DNA of 64,000 nt. It comes from Nostoc sp. TCL240-02. Lineage in GTDB: Bacteria > Cyanobacteriota > Cyanobacteriia > Cyanobacteriales > Nostocaceae. The stretch's first letter is position 1; every line of letters starts with the position of its first letter. The DNA lies in NCBI RefSeq assembly GCF_013343235.1, contig NZ_CP040094.1, forward strand, positions 3,596,501 through 3,660,500, written 5' to 3'. The position numbers and the translations under genes are program-made. The notes under the pieces are model-generated. The model had not been told where the DNA came from. It did not search any database and saw only the letters and a list, made by a program, of their open reading frames with translations. This document shows, piece by piece, positions 18,203 to 26,572 of the stretch.

Positions 18203-19232
18203 TAGCGGTTATCAGTCTACTTCAGTACAGTAGGAGAGAGCAATTCTACTGATAATTGGTGGTGATGAAAGCCTACTCTCTCGACTTGCGTCAAAAAATA
18301 GTTGATGCTTATGCCTGCGGTGACATTTCCCAACGAAAACTGGCTAAAAACTTTGGTGTCACCTTAAGTTTTGTGCAAAATTTACTCAAACGCCATCGAG
18401 AATTGGGGATGATAGGCCCCAAGGTGCGGACTGAGCAGACAGCAACAAAGTTGAATGCTGAACAGTTAGAAATCCTGCGCCAACTCGTCATAGCACAGCC
18501 CGATGCGACGTTAAGCGAATTGCGGGAACGACTTTACGAGAAAACAGAGGTCTTAATTGGGGTAGCTACGGTGAATCGGATGGTTCGCTGGAAACTTCAC
18601 CTCAACCTCAAAAAAAAAGTCTCCACCTCACAAAAAAAGGTAGTGATGAAGTCCAACTAGCCCGATTTGAGTACTGGAAACTCTTGAGGGGGATACCCGT
18701 CGAAGAGCTGATTTTCTTAGATGAATCGGGAGTTAATCTGTCCTTCATCCGCAAATGTGCCCGCGCCTTGCCTAGCCTTCGGGCCTATGCTCAAAAGCCC
18801 AACCGCAAAGGGAAAAATGTCTCGGTAATTGGTGCAATTAGCTTGAAAGGACTGCTCACCCAATGGAGTGGCTTAGGTTCTATCGATGCTTTGACTTTTG
18901 ATGCCTTCATCGCCCAAAAGCTCGTACCCAAACTTTGGCCTGGTGCAGTGGTGATCATGGATAACTGCTCAATCCATAAAAGTGATGAACTTGAAGCTTT
19001 GCTCATCGCTGCTGGCGCTCATCTCATTTATCTCCCCCCCTATTCTCCCGATTTTTCACCGATTGAGAATTGTTGGTCCAAGATTAAGAACATTCTCCGT
19101 CGCATCGGTGCAAGGACATACCCTGATTTACTCCAGGCATTAGATACGGCATTCGCAGAAGTGACAATAGAGAATTTGCTGGGTTGGTTTACTCACTGCT
19201 GCTACTGTACCTCACAAGACTGATAACCGCTA
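18203..19232 (+). mobile_element. IS630-family insertion sequence with TA duplication
   Basis: The ends read TAGCGGTTATCAGTC (left, 18203) and the complement GACTGATAACCGCTA (right, ending 19232), flanked by TA at 18201-18202 and 19233-19234. A TA target is the hallmark of the IS630/Tc1 group. It inserted at the very end of the IS701 element. Its right end lies 3 bases beyond the ndhD stop codon, so it may affect the ndhD transcript end. Confidence 0.9.
18265..19223 (+). CDS. IS630-family transposase, two frames joined by -1 frameshift
   Basis: First frame from the ATG at 18265 (MKAYSLDLRQKIVDAY) holds the helix-turn-helix region (SQRKLAKNFGVTLSFVQNLL) and stops at 18660. The second frame, offset by -1, runs to 19223 and holds the DDE domain: FLDESGVNL, VIMDNCSIHKSD and YSPDFSPIENCWSKIK. 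A run of nine A at 18610-18618 and another of seven A at 18632-18638 lie in the overlap; slipping back one base there joins the frames through KKGSDEVQLARFEYW. IS630 elements commonly use such programmed frameshifting, so the gene looks functional. Confidence 0.85.
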
Positions 19233-19236
19233 TAAT

Positions 19237-20850
19237 TTACTCAGAAATGTTAATCGAAGTTTCAACTTGAGAAGTAGCTAATGTTGGTGCTGTAAAAATC
19301 CGCGAATACAGACTTGACGGTTGCTGATGGGCAACAACTGGTAGAACCTCACGAGCATGGGCGGCTAATTCTACTGCCTTCACGTCATAAGTCTGCGTTG
19401 CTAATTTGGGATAAAACCCAATACCTATGATTGGCAGCAACAAACAAGCGGTAATAAATATTTCGCGGGGTTTGACATCAGATATTACAGCATCCAAGTG
19501 CAACTCTTGACTTTGGTCGCCGTAGAATACTTGACGCAGCATCGACAGTAAATAAATCGGTGTCAAAATCACGCCCACTGCTGACAGCAGCACAACTACA
19601 ATTTTGAAACTGGAACTGTAAACATCACTGGTGGCGATACCGAGAAATACCATCAACTCACCCACAAAACCACTCATTCCAGGTAAGGCGAGAGAAGCCA
19701 TTGAACCGATGGTAAACAGAGCAAAGGTTTTAGGCATTACCTTAGCCATACCGCCCATTTTATCCATCATCAAGGTGTGGGTGCGATCGTAAGTTACGCC
19801 AGACAGAAAGAATAAGCTAGCAGCAATCAAGCCGTGGGAAACCATCTGTAGCACTGCACCGCTTATACCCAGTTCTGTGTAAGAGGCAATCCCAATCAGC
19901 ACAAACCCCATGTGGGCAATTGAAGAGTAAGCCAAGCGGCGTTTGAGATTAGTTTGAGCTAAGGCACAGCAAGCACCGTAGACAATATTTACTACACCCA
20001 AAATTGCCAGTACTGGGGCAAAAGTTACATGGGCATTGGGCAACATTTCCACATTGAAGCGGATAAGGGCATAACCACCCATTTTTAACAACACACCAGC
20101 CAAAATCATCGAACCGGGTGCTGATGCTTCACCGTGGGCATCAGGTAGCCAAGTGTGTAAGGGGAAAATTGGTAACTTCACACCGAAGGCAATCAAGAAA
20201 CCTGCGTAAACCAACAATTCCAAGGTTTTGGGGTATTCTTTCATTCCTAGAGTCGCCATGTCGAAGGTGACGGTATCTCCAGAAAATGCCATTGCAAAAC
20301 CAGCAATCAAGATAAATATTGATGCGGCGGCGGTGTAAAGAATGAACTTGGTAGCCGCATAACGGCGGTTTTGTCCTCCCCAGATGGAAATCAGCAGATA
20401 AACCGGTACTAACTCGATTTCCCACATTAGGAAAAACAGCAGCAAATCTTGGGCGACAAATACGCCAAGTTGGGCGCTATACATCGCTAGCATCAAACCA
20501 TAAAATAATCGCGGCTTGGTGGTAACTTTCCAAGCCGCGAAGATTGCGAGTGTATTTATTAAACCTGTTAGAAGCAGTAAGGGCATCGATAAACCATCAA
20601 CCCCCACAGCCCAATGCAAACCTAATTGCGGTATCCAAGGATAGTTTTCTACAAGTTGGAGTCTTGAACTCTGAAAGTCGTACTTATACCAAAAGGCATA
20701 AATCATCAGTGCAAAGTCAGCAAAAGCAACTCCCAGACCATACCACCGCACAGTTCTACCTTCTTTGTCTGGGATCAGGGGGATGGCTAAGGCAGCCACT
20801 AAGGGTAAGAGGATTATGGCTGTTAGCCAGGGAAATTCAATAGCATTCAT
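19237..20850 (-). CDS. ndhD: NAD(P)H-quinone oxidoreductase subunit 4 (NdhD1 type)
   Basis: A 537-residue, roughly 14-helix subunit of the thylakoid NDH-1 complex, which moves electrons from ferredoxin to plastoquinone in cyclic and respiratory flow while pumping protons. The start at the ATG at 20850 gives the family-standard [17 protein letters not shown]; an upstream TTG would add four residues. Diagnostic segments are [19 protein letters not shown] (the conserved Glu of the proton path), [18 protein letters not shown] and [16 protein letters not shown]. Length and sequence fit the NdhD1 class of the respiratory NDH-1L complex. The gene stands alone, with an IS630 element 3 bases past its stop. 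Confidence 0.9.
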   Translation of the reverse strand: MNAIEFPWLTAIILLPLVAALAIPLIPDKEGRTVRWYGLGVAFADFALMIYAFWYKYDFQSSRLQLVENYPWIPQLGLHWAVGVDGLSMPLLLLTGLINTLAIFAAWKVTTKPRLFYGLMLAMYSAQLGVFVAQDLLLFFLMWEIELVPVYLLISIWGGQNRRYAATKFILYTAAASIFILIAGFAMAFSGDTVTFDMATLGMKEYPKTLELLVYAGFLIAFGVKLPIFPLHTWLPDAHGEASAPGSMILAGVLLKMGGYALIRFNVEMLPNAHVTFAPVLAILGVVNIVYGACCALAQTNLKRRLAYSSIAHMGFVLIGIASYTELGISGAVLQMVSHGLIAASLFFLSGVTYDRTHTLMMDKMGGMAKVMPKTFALFTIGSMASLALPGMSGFVGELMVFLGIATSDVYSSSFKIVVVLLSAVGVILTPIYLLSMLRQVFYGDQSQELHLDAVISDVKPREIFITACLLLPIIGIGFYPKLATQTYDVKAVELAAHAREVLPVVAHQQPSSLYSRIFTAPTLATSQVETSINISE

Positions 20851-21419
20851 CACTTCTGACAATCAATTTGCCTTGTCGCTTTTGTTTTCATTATATTAAG
20901 GAATCTATACTTTTGTAAACTATCTTAAACTCCAGAAGATAGAATCTTAACTATTGACAGGAATATATACTCATTAAATGTCAGATTATCAGGACAAACA
21001 AGAATAAATACTTATCGAAATTTTAACGATTCCATTCTAAATGTAAACTTTTGCAACGTCAACACAAAATGTCAGCTAGAGCCACAGTTACAACACGGTT
21101 GCATTTTCTGGTTAAGTTTAGTTTTAGGTTGACATAAGATATCAACACAGATATAATTTAAATATTTTAAGCTTATAGAAAGTTTGTTGAGTCGTATAGA
21201 CTATCTATATTGATTGGCAAAAAGTGATTGGCAAAAAGAGCAACCCCAAGTGGTTGGAGATTGGTAATCGAGCGGAAAAAATCTGGCTTTTAAATATAAT
21301 TGCAATAATTTGCGCTATTTCGACAATTTTACAGAGACACCCGATAGAGTCGATTCGTTTGCAAATTTTAGGGATTCCCAACTAGCTAGCTTTTTTGTCT
21401 TTCTTTCAACGTCGGCTTT

Positions 21420-21465
21420 ATTATGTTTCGGTAAAATTACAGATTATGTTTCGGTAAAATTACAG
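21420..21465. repeat. Exact 23-bp tandem duplication
   Basis: ATTATGTTTCGGTAAAATTA plus CAG occurs twice back to back (21420-21442 and 21443-21465) in the intergenic region. Probably a replication slip. Confidence 0.85.
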
Positions 21466-21550
21466 TTTAGCTGAAGTAGCGTACTGAATTCTATCTAATA
21501 GCCTAGAGCCACAGCCTATGAAAATGTATAAATAATTTTGCTTAATTATA

Positions 21551-21700
21551 GGACTTACGCATACGACCATCCAAATTATTCTCTACGAAAGTCTACGCCA
21601 AAGAGAGGTTCGACGTTCGCGTAGTATCTTCTAGAAAAGACATTCTTGGCGACTTGGCGCCTTGATAAATTAAGCTTTTTGGCAATTTTTGCGTAAGTCC
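21551..21700. mobile_element. MITE-like element, 150 bp, TA-flanked
   Basis: Ends are GGACTTACGCA (21551-21561) and TGCGTAAGTCC (21690-21700), perfect inverted repeats, flanked by TA on both sides (21549-21550, 21701-21702). No coding capacity. The TA target suggests mobilisation by an IS630-type transposase with matching ends. The same end sequence occurs singly near 4191. Confidence 0.7.
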
Positions 21701-21716
21701 TAAATTACTGAGTTTG

Positions 21717-21995
21717 TTATGAATACTGAATTTTGAATGCAATCAAACCAATCAATACGGCAAGACCTAACGCTCTACGAAAATAATTAACGCCTTGAAA
21801 TAATTCTAGCCACGCCCAAGTAAACAAGGAACCGTTTGCTAGTAAGTCTAACGCTGTATTTATTTTACCACTTGGAAAAACTAGAGCGAGTAAACTGGTT
21901 ACTATCCAAACAATTAGTGGTAGGTTTGGCATTTGAGCTAAAACAATTTTGCCCTCGTTGTCACGGAATGTTTTATCAAAAAATGTATTTTCCAT
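21717..21995 (-). CDS. Small membrane protein, conserved-looking hypothetical
   Basis: A 92-residue frame from the ATG at 21995. It has a polar, charged N-terminus (MENTFFDKTFRDNEGK) and three hydrophobic segments at about 24-42, 50-68 and 72-88. Composition and codon use look coding, while the overlapping plus-strand frame does not. I recognise no family; an integral membrane protein of unknown role. Confidence 0.5.
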   Translation of the reverse strand: MENTFFDKTFRDNEGKIVLAQMPNLPLIVWIVTSLLALVFPSGKINTALDLLANGSLFTWAWLELFQGVNYFRRALGLAVLIGLIAFKIQYS

Positions 21996-22583
21996 TGTTT
22001 CAAATTACTACTTTGCTACAAATAATTAATTTACATAAACTACTGAATGGTCTATTAGAGAATAGGCTTCCATTTAGTTTAATTGTAAATTCCTTAATGA
22101 CATTAAAGCATCTGAAAAAATCTCTTTCCAAGTATCTAATTGCTGAGATTATGACTATGTTGAGAGACATACTCATACTAACAATATATATGTCATAAGA
22201 AGGAATTCAATTTGAAGCAGTGAAGATTAAGGATGCCCAGATCGTAATTATTTAGAAAGACGGGATGCCACGCATGGCTGCCAGATCGTCGTTAGCGATC
22301 GCACAATAAGATTAGTCAAAAATTTAGACCTCAAATAGGAGCAATTCATGAACGCCTCCACTTGTCTAGTTAATTGACATGTTAGCTGAATTTACGCTAG
22401 CTAGTACAGCACGGCTTTTTTAGGGCTGAAGATCGCGGCGATTTCCGCGCAGAATAACACAGTAGAGTATTTACATTTTATGCGATCGCTCAACAAATAA
22501 CGCTCGGTGGAAGCTGGAAATGATAGATTACACGAGCAGTTGGGCAATATTTAAGTGAGTGTTGTGACTATTAGTAATTATTT
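21996..22583. other. Intergenic region before the CHAT-protein gene
   Basis: About 590 bases with several GCGATCGC-type octamers and no convincing gene. It must contain the promoters of the divergent genes at 21995 and 22584. I see no operator-like repeats. Confidence 0.45.
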
Positions 22584-25133
22584 ATGGCTTTCCCAATTAA
22601 AGAACATCGTTGGCTATATATTGGTTTAAGTATTTTGAGCTTGTGTTTGGCAGTGACTAACACTCCTGCTAGAGCATCTGTGCAAGTATCAGCAAAATTT
22701 ACTCTGAATGCCCTAGCATCCACTAACCAGATAGAACAGGGACGAAACCTATACCGTTCAGGACGCTTTGCAGAAGCTGTGATGGTTTGGCAAACAGCAG
22801 CACAACAGTACCATACTCAAGGCGATCGCCAGAACGAAACCCTTAGCTTAAGTTACCTTTCACTGGCACAACAAGAACTTAACCAATGGAAAGCAGCCGA
22901 AGAGTCGATTGAGCAAAGCTTGAAACTGTTGCAAACCTCTATTCCCTCTGCTGATGCAATTCTCTGGGCACAGGTACTCAATACCCAAGCAAATTTGCAA
23001 TTGCACAATGGTAAAGCCGAAATTGCCCTTGAAAATTGGCAACAAGCTCAAAAATATTATGAGCAAGCAGGCGACAAAATGGGTAGCTTGGGTAGTCAAA
23101 TTAACCAGGCACAAGCTTTACAAAGTTTGGGATTTTATCGTCGTTCTAAACAGCAGTTGGAGACGCTGAATCAAAATTTAGGAGCAATGCCAGATTCAGA
23201 AATTAAAGTTAGTGGGCTGCGATCGCTTGGTTTAGCCCTGCTGATGATTGGCGATGGCAAGAGTCGACAGGTATTGGAGCAAAGTTTGGCGATCGCTCGT
23301 AAAATTGAAGCTACATCTCAATTGAGTTCCATTTTACTAAGCTTAGGAAAAACTGCCGCAGACTTAAAAGATCCAGAGGCGGCGTTAGATTACTTTGAAC
23401 AAGCAGAACAACTAACTACAAATCCAAGCGATCGCTTACAGGCACGTTTAGCTAAGTTTAAGCTTTTTCTCGACTACGACAAGCCTGAGTTGGCTACCTC
23501 ACTCGCACCTCAATTACTACAACAACTTGGAGAACTACCCCCAAGTCACACCTCTCTCTACGCAGCGATCAATTTTGTTGCTTCACTGAATCGGCAGTCA
23601 AATTTTAACCAAATCATACCACTTAAAGACCTGGCGCAACTCATGGCAGTTACAGTCAAGTCTGCACAGCAAATCCAGGATGCTCAAGCAGAAGCTTACG
23701 CACTGCATCAGTGGGGAAAACTCTATCGTCGTACACAGCAGTTATCACAAGCGCAGGAGTTAACTCAGAAATCCCTCAACATTGCGCGTCAACTCCAAGC
23801 TGAGGATATCATTGCTCAATCTGCTTGGCAGGTGGGACAGTTGTATAAAGAACAGGGCGATCGCCCAGAAGCAATTACTGCTTATACTGAAGCGGTCAAA
23901 GCTTTAAAGTCAATCAGGGGAGATTTAGTTTCAGTCAACCCCGATGTTCAGTTCTCCTTCCGTGAAAGTGTGGAGCCTGTTTACCGAGAACTTGTAGGTT
24001 TACTCCTAGATCAGCAACCCAGTCAAGTAGAACTAATGAAAGCTCGTGACTTGATTGAGGCACTCCAAGTTGCAGAACTCGATAACTTTTTCCGGGAAGC
24101 TTGTTTAGATATATCTCAGCAGATTGACAAAATTGACCCCAATGCAACCGTTGTTTATCCGATTATCTTGCCAGATCGCCTAGCGGTAATCCTTTCCAAA
24201 ACCGGACAACCGTTGCGTTACTATGTGACACAAAAATCTATTGCCGACATCGAACAAACTCTAGAAAAATTCTTAGTTGCCTTAAATCCTGTCTCCAACT
24301 CCAAAGAGCGCGATCGCTTGTCCCAAGAAATTTATAGTTGGTTAATTCGTCCTGCCGAAATGGATCAAGCTTTCAAAGATACCCAAACACTAGTATTTGT
24401 TTTAGATGGTCGATTACGTAATATTCCTATATCAGCTTTGTATGACGGGAAGCAATATCTGATCGAAAAGTATGCTGTTGCCCTCTCACCGGGAATGCAA
24501 TTGATGAGTGCGCGATCGCTCCAACCAAATGACATTAATGCGATCGTCGGCGGTATCAGCCAATCTCGTAATGGCTTCAGTGCTTTGCCTGCTGTAGAAT
24601 TAGAAGTTAAGCAAATCTCGAAGGCAGTCCGATCTTCGATGTTGCTCAACCAGCAATTCACTAGTCAAGCCCTTGCCAGTCACGTCAAATCTAGTAGCGC
24701 CGATATTGTCCATCTGGCAACCCACGGACAGTTTAGTTCCCGCCTTGAAGATACCTTCCTACTGACTTGGGATGGAGAAGTCAACGTTAAGGAATTGTCA
24801 GAACTTCTCAAAAATCGCGGTGGCGAGTCATCGAAAGCAATTGAGTTGCTAGTACTGAGTGCCTGCGATACAGCAACAGGTGACGATCGCGCCGTTCTTG
24901 GACTAGCAGGCTTGGCTGTCAAATCTGGTGCCCGCTCAACCATTGCCACTCTCTGGCCAGTTAAAGATAAAGCAGCCGAGATGCTGATGACGCGCTTCTA
25001 TGAGCAATTGCGACAGCCTAAAATTACCAAAGCTGAAGCATTGCGACAAGCCCAAATCAACTTAATCCGTCAAACTGATTTCCACGATCCTTTCTTTTGG
25101 TCTGCCTTTGTTTTGGTTGGTAACTGGCTGTAA
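22584..25133 (+). CDS. Secreted TPR protein with a caspase-like CHAT domain
   Basis: An 849-residue protein. Residues 1-32 are a signal peptide (hydrophobic LYIGLSILSLCLAVT, then TPARAS). Residues 45-460 hold tetratricopeptide repeats, such as AALDYFEQAEQLTTNPSDRL and EAITAYTEAVKAL. The CHAT protease domain fills residues 530-849. Its catalytic pair is visible: His714 in HLATHG and Cys761 in LVLSACDTATG, followed by LGLAGLAVKSGARSTIATLW. CHAT domains are caspase-like peptidases. The signal peptide places this one outside the cytoplasmic membrane. It opens a co-directional cluster with DUF928 and CHASE2 genes, suggesting a common periplasmic task. Target unknown. Confidence 0.85.
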   Translation: MAFPIKEHRWLYIGLSILSLCLAVTNTPARASVQVSAKFTLNALASTNQIEQGRNLYRSGRFAEAVMVWQTAAQQYHTQGDRQNETLSLSYLSLAQQELNQWKAAEESIEQSLKLLQTSIPSADAILWAQVLNTQANLQLHNGKAEIALENWQQAQKYYEQAGDKMGSLGSQINQAQALQSLGFYRRSKQQLETLNQNLGAMPDSEIKVSGLRSLGLALLMIGDGKSRQVLEQSLAIARKIEATSQLSSILLSLGKTAADLKDPEAALDYFEQAEQLTTNPSDRLQARLAKFKLFLDYDKPELATSLAPQLLQQLGELPPSHTSLYAAINFVASLNRQSNFNQIIPLKDLAQLMAVTVKSAQQIQDAQAEAYALHQWGKLYRRTQQLSQAQELTQKSLNIARQLQAEDIIAQSAWQVGQLYKEQGDRPEAITAYTEAVKALKSIRGDLVSVNPDVQFSFRESVEPVYRELVGLLLDQQPSQVELMKARDLIEALQVAELDNFFREACLDISQQIDKIDPNATVVYPIILPDRLAVILSKTGQPLRYYVTQKSIADIEQTLEKFLVALNPVSNSKERDRLSQEIYSWLIRPAEMDQAFKDTQTLVFVLDGRLRNIPISALYDGKQYLIEKYAVALSPGMQLMSARSLQPNDINAIVGGISQSRNGFSALPAVELEVKQISKAVRSSMLLNQQFTSQALASHVKSSSADIVHLATHGQFSSRLEDTFLLTWDGEVNVKELSELLKNRGGESSKAIELLVLSACDTATGDDRAVLGLAGLAVKSGARSTIATLWPVKDKAAEMLMTRFYEQLRQPKITKAEALRQAQINLIRQTDFHDPFFWSAFVLVGNWL

Positions 25134-25388
25134 AGAGGAAGTAGATTTAGTGAGGGATTTAAACCGCAAGCTTCGCTCTATTTTCTGCATCTCTTTTGAA
25201 CTAAGTAACTTTACTTAATAACACTTTAGTAATTCGTACAAACTTTTACGGTATAAAAGTCAGGTTTCGTTTATATTTTTAATAGGTATTGAAGCCTTTG
25301 ACTCTGAGCCGAAAAGATTTATCCAGCTTTTTCCCACAATCAAAATCAATGTATTTAGTATTACTTTTCTCAAATGAGGTGCTACGTC

Positions 25389-26375
25389 ATGAAACGTCGA
25401 TATTTAGCTAGCGCATTAAGCGTCATCGCTCTATTCACTAGTACTACATTGAATAGTGCCAATGCTGTTACATTTACCCCACCAATCAACAATGGCGCTC
25501 CCAGCCAAGCAACCGGAGGAGCTTCCCGTGGTAATTTCTTTATCCCTGCTTCTAGCAAAAGCGCTCCCAGCCAAGCAACTGGAGGAGCTTCTAGAGGTAG
25601 TCTGTTTACACCCAGTGCCGGCAAAAGCGCTCCCAGGCAAGCAACTGGAGGAGCTTCCAGAGGCGACCTCTTTACACCTAATGCTGGTAAAGGCACTCCC
25701 AGGCAAGCAACCGGAGGAGCTTCTAGAGGCGAACTCTTTACACCTAGCGCAGAGAAAAACGCTCCTCAACAGGCAAGTGGAGGAGCTTCTCGGGTTGGTA
25801 CTTACTACTTAAATCCTTCAACTGTAGGTACAAAAGGCCCAGCAGCCTTAATTGCGCTCCTACCCCAAAGCTTTTATGGCACAACAGTGTCTGAACGTCC
25901 CACAATTCTGGTATATCTTCCTGCTTCTAATGCAGAAGAAGCTGTGTTCAGCCTCAAGGATGAAGCTGGCAATACACAGTATCAAATGACCATTCCTGTT
26001 ACTCTCAAAGCTGGGGTAATTGCTGTCAAATTACCAGCCGAAGCACCCACTTTAGCAGTTGGAAAAAACTACCATTGGTTTCTAGCTGTCAAACTTGATG
26101 GACAGCTCGGCCCAAATACGCCTTATGTCGATGGTTGGATTCAGCGCATCAAGCCTAATGCTGAACTGACAACAGCAATGGAGCAAAAAGATTCTCTGAA
26201 GCGGGCGGCGGCTTTTGGTAAACATGGCATTTGGTATGACTGCGTGGAAACACTTGCAGCCCTACATAGCACTCAACCGAGCAATGTAACTTTTAATAAG
26301 CAATGGGAAGAACTACTCTCCTCAGTTAGCTTGAAGGAGATTATCACAGCTCCCTTATTAGTATCTACGAAGTAA
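25389..26375 (+). CDS. Secreted DUF928 protein with N-terminal tandem repeats
   Basis: 328 residues from the ATG at 25389 (MKRRYLASALSVIALFTSTT), a clear signal peptide ending near SANA. Then come five copies of a 22-residue unit with the core APSQATGGASRG. The rest is a DUF928 domain: ALLPQSFYGTTVSERPTILV, YLPASNAEEAVFSLKDEAGN and NYHWFLAVKLDG, an immunoglobulin-like beta region with helical tail. DUF928 proteins are cyanobacterial, secreted, and regularly found beside CHAT and CHASE2 genes. Function unknown. Located about 250 bases after the CHAT gene, on the same strand. Confidence 0.8.
   Translation: MKRRYLASALSVIALFTSTTLNSANAVTFTPPINNGAPSQATGGASRGNFFIPASSKSAPSQATGGASRGSLFTPSAGKSAPRQATGGASRGDLFTPNAGKGTPRQATGGASRGELFTPSAEKNAPQQASGGASRVGTYYLNPSTVGTKGPAALIALLPQSFYGTTVSERPTILVYLPASNAEEAVFSLKDEAGNTQYQMTIPVTLKAGVIAVKLPAEAPTLAVGKNYHWFLAVKLDGQLGPNTPYVDGWIQRIKPNAELTTAMEQKDSLKRAAAFGKHGIWYDCVETLAALHSTQPSNVTFNKQWEELLSSVSLKEIITAPLLVSTK
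25495..25800 (+). repeat. Five 66-bp tandem repeats in the DUF928 gene
   Basis: Unit starts fall at about 25495, 25561, 25627, 25693 and 25759, exactly 66 bases apart. Each encodes a 22-residue unit with QATGGASRG; the last is most diverged (QASGGASR). The period keeps the frame, so copy number can change without breaking the protein. Confidence 0.85.
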
Positions 26376-26494
26376 TTTTAGGCATGGAGCATCGGGCAAA
26401 ACAGTTCCGAGTGCTGTTAGCGGTAGCGGGGCGTTTAGCCCGTGAAGAGTGCTGAGTGAAGAGTTAGGAGTTACGAATTAATTCCCCCCCTGCT

Positions 26495-26571
26495 CCACTT
26501 CGGCTACGCTCAGTGACCACCTGCTCCCCTGCCCCCTACTCCCTGCTCCCTACTCCCTACTCCCCATTCAC
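26495..26571. repeat. Heptanucleotide-type low-complexity repeat
   Basis: Pyrimidine-rich runs built on CTGCTCC, CCCTACT and related heptamers, next to a CACTTCGGCTACGCTCAGTG dispersed repeat. It lies directly before the true ATG of the CHASE2 kinase. Such STRR sequences are typical of heterocystous cyanobacteria. Confidence 0.7.
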
Positions 26572-26572
26572 C

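Larger units (their letters stand above)
20863..21716. other. Long intergenic region upstream of ndhD
   Basis: About 850 AT-rich bases without a gene. It should hold the ndhD promoter at its left. It also contains a doubled GATTGGCAAAAAGT near 21210-21237, an exact 23-bp tandem repeat (21420-21465) and a MITE-like element (21551-21700). No RNA gene recognised. Confidence 0.5.

Noticed and set aside
21836..22198. 120-codon plus frame overlapping the small membrane protein
   Set aside because: Overlaps the better-supported minus gene over half its length and contains no recognisable domain.
25495..25800. Regularly spaced repeats considered as a CRISPR array
   Set aside because: The 66-bp unit is coding, has no variable spacers between identical repeats, and no cas gene is near.
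25431..25812. Long frames on both strands over the DUF928 repeats
   Set aside because: Period-66 repeats keep every frame open; only the signal-peptide-DUF928 frame makes biological sense.
26513..26572. Twenty extra N-terminal codons of the CHASE2 kinase ([18 protein letters not shown])
   Set aside because: These codons are heptamer repeat DNA; the ATG at 26573 directly precedes the membrane anchor.
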